From Mogibacterium kristiansenii (GTDB lineage: Bacteria; Bacillota; Clostridia; Peptostreptococcales; Anaerovoracaceae), in NCBI RefSeq assembly GCF_009695905.1, contig NZ_VUNA01000005.1, positions 62,001-126,000 on the forward strand: DNA of 64,000 nt, written 5' to 3'. Both the position numbers and the translations under genes were made by a program. This document shows, in pieces, positions 60,085 through 64,000 of the stretch (within the stretch, counting starts at the first letter, position 1; each line of letters opens with the position of its first letter). The notes beneath the pieces were generated by a model that saw nothing but the letters and a program-made list of their open reading frames with translations, did no database searches and was not told the origin of the DNA.

Positions 60085-61166
60085 TGGCTTTAAGCAAGGG
60101 GGCAGCGGAGGCTGCCGAGATTGTACGGAATTACGACGGCCCGAAAATCCGGGTGATGGAGGTCTGCGGAACCCATACCCACGAGATTTTTCGCTTGGGG
60201 ATTCGGCAGATGCTTCCGGAATCCATCGAGCTGATTTCCGGCCCGGGATGTCCGGTATGCGTCACCCCGGTGGGCTACATCGACGAAGCGGTGATGCTGG
60301 CCCTGGAGAAAGGGGTAAAAATATTTACGTTCGGCGACCTCATCCGGGTTCCCGGAACGAAGAAGAGTCTGGCAGATGCCCACAGCGAAGGGGCGGAGGT
60401 GCAAATTGTCTACTCCCCGATGGATGCTTTGGATTATGCCAAGGCGCATCCGGAAGAAGAGGTGTGCTTCCTTTCCGTGGGGTTTGAAACCACCACGCCG
60501 GGCAGTGTAATCGCCCTTCGGAACGCAATTTCCGAGAAGGTGGAGAACTTCTCCCTGCTGACGGCGAATAAAATCATGGAGCCGGCATACCTGGCCCTGA
60601 AGGGAAGCGCCGATGCCTTCCTCTATCCGGGTCACGTGAGCACTATGACGGGCATGGAGGTGTACCGAAAAATTGCGAAAGAATGGCAGATTTCCGGCGT
60701 GGTAACCGGCTTCACCACCTCCGAAATCGTCACCGCTCTGGCGACGGTGGTTCGCCGAGTGGAAGAGGTTCGCGCCGGCGAGCGGGAATCTTTTGCGGAA
60801 AATTGCTATCCGTCGGTGGTGACGGAAGAGGGCAGTCCGGCGGCCCGAAAGCTGGTGGACAAATACATGGAACCATGCGACACGGAATGGCGAGGACTTG
60901 GAATTATTCCGGGCTCCGGCATGAAGCTGCGGGATGAATTTTCGAAATATGATGCCCGGGTGCGCTTCCAATTGCCGAAGGTTCAGGGCAAAGCCAGTCC
61001 GGCCTGTCGCTGCGGTGAAGTGCTGCGAGGCCTGATTCGCCCGATGGACTGCAAAATCTACGGAAACGCCTGCACGCCGGAGCATCCGGTGGGCGCCTGC
61101 ATGGTGTCCAGTGAGGGCGCTTGCTCCGCATACTACAAATACGGTGATACACTGAAACTGAAATAA
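60084..61166 (+). CDS. hypD: Hydrogenase maturation protein HypD
   Basis: 360 residues, full length. Conserved motifs: VMEVCGTHTHEIFR (Cys about 26), the thiol pair in GPGCPVCVTP (about 52-61), GFETTTPG, VTGFTTSEI, and the C-terminal cysteines of the [4Fe-4S] site (SPACRCGEVLRG, NACTPEHPVGACMVSSEGACSAYY). HypD is the scaffold on which Fe receives two CN- from HypE and one CO. All catalytic cysteines look present, so it should be functional. Confidence 0.97.
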   Translation: MALSKGAAEAAEIVRNYDGPKIRVMEVCGTHTHEIFRLGIRQMLPESIELISGPGCPVCVTPVGYIDEAVMLALEKGVKIFTFGDLIRVPGTKKSLADAHSEGAEVQIVYSPMDALDYAKAHPEEEVCFLSVGFETTTPGSVIALRNAISEKVENFSLLTANKIMEPAYLALKGSADAFLYPGHVSTMTGMEVYRKIAKEWQISGVVTGFTTSEIVTALATVVRRVEEVRAGERESFAENCYPSVVTEEGSPAARKLVDKYMEPCDTEWRGLGIIPGSGMKLRDEFSKYDARVRFQLPKVQGKASPACRCGEVLRGLIRPMDCKIYGNACTPEHPVGACMVSSEGACSAYYKYGDTLKLK

Positions 61167-61185
61167 GATACCGAGGTGGAATACA

Positions 61186-62193
61186 ATGAATGACAAAATC
61201 ACACTTGCGCACGGTGCCGGCGGAAAACAGACATCGGAACTTATTGGCGGATTGTTCAAGAAATACTTCGACAATCCGAATTTGACCGCGGACGATGCGG
61301 CGGTGCTGACGCCTCCGGCAGGAAGAATGGCCATGTCCACCGACGGATTCATCGTCTCTCCGGCCTTTTTCCCCGGCGGAAATATCGGAAAGCTGAGCAT
61401 CTGCGGAACCGTGAACGACTTGGCCTGCATGGGTGCGAAGCCGCTGTATATTTCCTGCGCCTGTGTCATCGAGGAAGGATTCCCGATGGATACCCTGGAA
61501 GAAATCGTGAAGAGCATGGCGGAGACCGCTGCGAAAGTCGGTGTTCAGATTGTCTCCGGAGACACGAAGGTTGCCGGTAAGGGACAGGTGGATGGAATCT
61601 TCATTACCACTACCGGTGTGGGCGAAATCATGCCGAAGGCAGAACTGTCCGGTGCGTATGCCCGTCCGGGAGATGCCATCCTCGTTACCGGCGATGTGGG
61701 ACGACACGGATGCACGATTCTGCTGGAGCGGGACCGCTACGGAATGGAAGCCGAGGTGACCAGTGACTGCGCACCGCTGTGGCATCCGGTGCGGGATTTG
61801 ATTCAGGAAATTCCGGAAGTGCACGTAATCCGGGATGCTACCCGGGGCGGTGTGGGCACGGTGCTCTATGAAATTGCGGATGAAAGCAAGGTGGGCATCC
61901 GACTGGATGCGGAATCCGTGCCGGTATGCGATGAAGTCCGGGGTGTGACCGGTATGCTGGGCCTGGAACCGCTGTACCTGGCCTGCGAAGGACGCCTGGT
62001 CATTTTCGTTCCGAAGGAAAAGGCTGAGGATGCGGTTCGCATTCTGCGGGAAGCAAGCCCGGATACGACTGGTGCGGCCATCATCGGCGAGGTGACGGAT
62101 CATATGACCGGTCACGTGGTGATGGCAACGGAGCTGGGAACGGAAACGCTGCTGCCGCCGCCGAGCGGTGAACTCCTTCCGAGAATCTGCTAG
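61186..62193 (+). CDS. hypE: Hydrogenase maturation protein HypE
   Basis: 335 residues of the PurM/SelD-like ATP-binding fold. Motifs: LAHGAGGKQTSELI, DDAAVLTPP, NDLACMGAKPLY, VSGDTKVAGKG and DATRGGVGTVL. It ends in the invariant LPRIC, whose final cysteine is carbamoylated by HypF and dehydrated to thiocyanate, the cyanide donor. It is 19 bases after hypD and the last gene of the operon; the next gene, panB, has its own promoter. No hypA or hypB follows. Confidence 0.97.
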   Translation: MNDKITLAHGAGGKQTSELIGGLFKKYFDNPNLTADDAAVLTPPAGRMAMSTDGFIVSPAFFPGGNIGKLSICGTVNDLACMGAKPLYISCACVIEEGFPMDTLEEIVKSMAETAAKVGVQIVSGDTKVAGKGQVDGIFITTTGVGEIMPKAELSGAYARPGDAILVTGDVGRHGCTILLERDRYGMEAEVTSDCAPLWHPVRDLIQEIPEVHVIRDATRGGVGTVLYEIADESKVGIRLDAESVPVCDEVRGVTGMLGLEPLYLACEGRLVIFVPKEKAEDAVRILREASPDTTGAAIIGEVTDHMTGHVVMATELGTETLLPPPSGELLPRIC

Positions 62194-62227
62194 AAACGGC
62201 GGACGCCCGGAATCCAAAAAACAATTC

Positions 62228-62256
62228 TTTACACCGGAATGGGAAAAGAGTACAAT
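62228..62256 (+). promoter_or_regulatory. Promoter of the pan operon
   Basis: TTTACA (62228-62233), a 17-base spacer and TACAAT (62251-62256), starting a ~270-base leader before panB. Confidence 0.7.
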
Positions 62257-62532
62257 AAGCGAGATGGACGGTATTCATAGGAAGCTGTACCTTTTCAAAA
62301 ACTGTGTAAAGAATAACAGGCGAGTACATTTGCATATGTGAAAGAGGAATCGGTCTATCCGAAGGAAGACAAGGTTTTCGATTTTGCGGCGCAGGGTATT
62401 CGGGTACATTTATGATGAATACAATCCATCCGTGCTTTTCGGAATCCGACGCATTGTCGGACGTCCCGGGAGGTGCGGATGCTTTTTTTTATGAGAAAAG
62501 GAGAAGTCTGGAAAAGGAGGATATTTTTTGTA
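62257..62532 (+). promoter_or_regulatory. Long panB leader with a terminator-like structure
   Basis: No gene is visible in this stretch. CATCCG (62428-62433) can pair with CGGATG (62476-62481), enclosing a smaller perfect hairpin (TCCGAC/GTCGGA, 62445-62462), followed by eight T (62483-62490). This is an attenuator layout before panB. The published Pan RNA motif (stem with two bulged A) occurs upstream of pan genes in Firmicutes; I could not confirm it by eye here. No T-box core (GGTGGNACC) was found. Confidence 0.45.
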
Positions 62533-63360
62533 ATGAAGACTACCGTATTGACTTTTCGGAAGATGAAGCGACAGGGGGAGAAAATTTCCATGCTGACCTG
62601 CTACGATTACACCACCGCCCGGCTGATGGACGGAACGGTGGACGGAATTCTGGTGGGGGATTCGTACGGAAATACCATGCTGGGATACGATTCCACGCTG
62701 CCGGTGACCATGGATCACCTGATTGCGGCGACGCAGGGCGTAGTGCGGGGATGCAAGGAGAGCCTGGTGGTGTTCGATATGCCGTTCATGTCGTATCAGG
62801 TTTCGGTGGAGCAGGCGCTGGAGAACGCCGGCCGGGCGCTCAAGGAGACCGGATGCCAGGCGGTGAAGTTGGAAGGCGGCGCGTCGGTGTGCCCGCAGAT
62901 TGCGGCGCTGAGCCATGCGGGAATTCCGGTGGTGGCGCATATCGGGCTGACCCCGCAGTCGGTAAATGCTCTCGGCGGAAACCGGGTGCAGGGAAAGACC
63001 GGGGAAGAGGCGGAGCGATTGATTGAGGATGCCCGTAAAGTAGAAGAAGCCGGGGCTTTTGCCGTGGTGCTGGAGTGCATTCCGGCGCCGGTAGCGGAGC
63101 GAATCAGTCGGGAAGTGAACATTCCAACCATCGGAATCGGTGCCGGTGCGGGCTGTGACGGCCAGATTCTGGTGTATCAGGATATGCTGGGCATGAACGA
63201 GGATTTCAAGCCGAAATTCGTAAAAAGATATGCGGCGCTGGCGGAAGAGATGCGCAGTGCGTTCCGGGAGTACACGGCGGACGTGAAAGGCGGACGTTTT
63301 CCGGAGGCGAGTCATCAGTTTGAGATGAGCAGCGAGGAAGAGCTGAAGAAATTATATTAG
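62533..63360 (+). CDS. panB: 3-methyl-2-oxobutanoate hydroxymethyltransferase PanB
   Basis: 275 residues from ATG 62533, with AAAAGGAGG 12 bases upstream; upstream ATGs in the frame lie inside the leader. It is the first step of pantothenate synthesis, ketoisovalerate plus methylene-THF to ketopantoate. Motifs: KISMLTCYDYTTARLMD (about 14), VDGILVGDSYGNTMLGY (metal Asp, about 33-49), KLEGG (about 112), HIGLTPQSVNALGG (about 134) and GIGAGAGCDGQILVYQDMLG (about 198). Family length is normal. Confidence 0.96.
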   Translation: MKTTVLTFRKMKRQGEKISMLTCYDYTTARLMDGTVDGILVGDSYGNTMLGYDSTLPVTMDHLIAATQGVVRGCKESLVVFDMPFMSYQVSVEQALENAGRALKETGCQAVKLEGGASVCPQIAALSHAGIPVVAHIGLTPQSVNALGGNRVQGKTGEEAERLIEDARKVEEAGAFAVVLECIPAPVAERISREVNIPTIGIGAGAGCDGQILVYQDMLGMNEDFKPKFVKRYAALAEEMRSAFREYTADVKGGRFPEASHQFEMSSEEELKKLY

Positions 63361-63399
63361 CAGAAATTAAAGAAGAAAAAAGAAGAAAAGAGGCAAAAA

Positions 63400-64000
63400 A
63401 TGATTCAGGTAATTAATACAATCGATGAACTGAGAAAGCAGATTAAGGAATGGAAGAAGGCGGGGCTCACCGTGGGCCTGTGCCCGACCATGGGTTACCT
63501 GCATGAGGGTCATGCGTCCCTGATGGATGCGGCGAGATCCGGAAATGACAAGGTGGTGGCTTCGGTGTTCGTGAATCCGATTCAGTTCGGTCCGAACGAG
63601 GATCTGGCCACCTATCCGAGAGACTTTGAACACGACTGCCAGCTTCTGGAAGCACACGGCGTGGACCTGGTATTCCATCCGGAACCTTCGGAAATGTACG
63701 CCCCGGATTTCACCACCTTTGTGGATATGAATGAGCTTTCGGAAACCCTGTGCGGCAAAACCCGCCCGATTCACTTCCGGGGCGTGTGCACCGTTATTGC
63801 TAAACTCCTGAACACGGTAACGCCGGACCGAATCTATTTCGGACAGAAGGATGCTCAGCAGCTGGCCATCATCCGCCGGATGGTTCGGGACCTGAATTTT
63901 GACGTGGAAGTAATCGGTTGTCCAATTGTTCGGGAGCAGGACGGACTGGCAAAGAGCTCTCGGAACACCTACCTCAGCCCGGAGGAACGAAAAGCGGCGC
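63400..64000 (+). CDS. panC: Pantothenate synthetase PanC (C-terminus cut by window edge)
   Basis: About 200 codons from ATG 63400 to the edge, in frame throughout. It joins pantoate and beta-alanine with [20 protein letters not shown] (HxGH nucleotide-binding motif), [35 protein letters not shown] and [17 protein letters not shown] are classic PanC segments, followed by [16 protein letters not shown] (KMSKS-like KSSRN). It starts 39 bases after panB, behind an A/G-rich stretch containing AAAGAGG, so the two are co-transcribed. panD, if present, lies outside. Confidence 0.96.
   Translation, partial: MIQVINTIDELRKQIKEWKKAGLTVGLCPTMGYLHEGHASLMDAARSGNDKVVASVFVNPIQFGPNEDLATYPRDFEHDCQLLEAHGVDLVFHPEPSEMYAPDFTTFVDMNELSETLCGKTRPIHFRGVCTVIAKLLNTVTPDRIYFGQKDAQQLAIIRRMVRDLNFDVEVIGCPIVREQDGLAKSSRNTYLSPEERKAA

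Noticed and set aside
60090-61517. 475-codon minus-strand open frame
   Set aside because: Shadow of hypD and hypE, both unmistakable on the plus strand.
62257-62532. T-box leader before panB
   Set aside because: No GGTGGNACC T-box core or clear specifier loop.

Overview
The window reads as chromosome of an anaerobic, mid-GC Gram-positive bacterium of the class Clostridia (Firmicutes). The grounds are near-consensus SigA promoters and strong GGAGG ribosome binding sites, ribitol/glycerol-phosphate teichoic-acid genes, several L,D-transpeptidases and GH25 lysozymes with tyrosine-rich wall-binding repeats, a lysine riboswitch, and a TM1266-type iron-only-hydrogenase regulator. A genus cannot be fixed from the sequence. 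No rRNA, tRNA, insertion sequence, phage or CRISPR array was seen.

Layout. 1-6.7 kb: a CPA2 cation/proton antiporter (cut by the left edge), an AGCS alanine/Na+ symporter, a 1.1-kb gene-free stretch with four hairpin-bearing ~107-bp tandem repeats and a separate 265-bp element with terminal inverted repeats, a TIM-barrel protein, the fluoride channel CrcB and xanthine phosphoribosyltransferase. 6.7-14.7 kb: an L,D-transpeptidase lipoprotein, a lysine-riboswitch-controlled NhaC-family transporter (LysW-like), a pentapeptide-repeat protein, PgeF, an MBL hydrolase, the long form of HPF and an O-antigen-ligase-like membrane protein with an apparently leaderless transcript. 14.9-19.5 kb, minus strand: one L,D-transpeptidase and two GH25 lysozymes, all with wall-binding repeats.

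19.6-47.2 kb: a large cell-surface polymer locus. It holds two TagB/TagF-like polyol-phosphate transferases, TarI and TarJ (CDP-ribitol supply), two giant glycosyltransferase-polyol-phosphate transferase fusions, an MBOAT/DHHW O-acylation pair, an LtaS/OpgB-type phosphoglycerol transferase, a GT2, and the TagGH exporter. A second block follows: a TagD-Gfo/Idh/MocA fusion, two LicD + pseudo-LicD pairs, a class V aminotransferase, an ornithine-cyclodeaminase-like reductase and a secreted L,D-transpeptidase. The second block looks like a pathway that makes and attaches an aminated, phosphate-linked substituent. 47.3-52.6 kb: an ATP-grasp / CapK-like / membrane protein trio and a secreted SH3-NlpC/P60-like protein.

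54.2-62.2 kb: the most unusual part. A single tightly overlapping operon encodes a NifH-like ATPase, two nitrogenase-component-1-like subunits and then HypF, HypC, HypD and HypE. The Hyp proteins together make the Fe(CN)2(CO) unit of [NiFe]-hydrogenases, yet no hydrogenase, no HypA/HypB nickel chaperones and no maturation protease are present. The operon sits behind a structured leader ending in an intrinsic terminator. This is not a nitrogen-fixation locus; the best reading is an uncharacterised nitrogenase-like enzyme or cofactor system coupled to Fe-CN/CO chemistry. The window ends with panB and a truncated panC behind a long leader.
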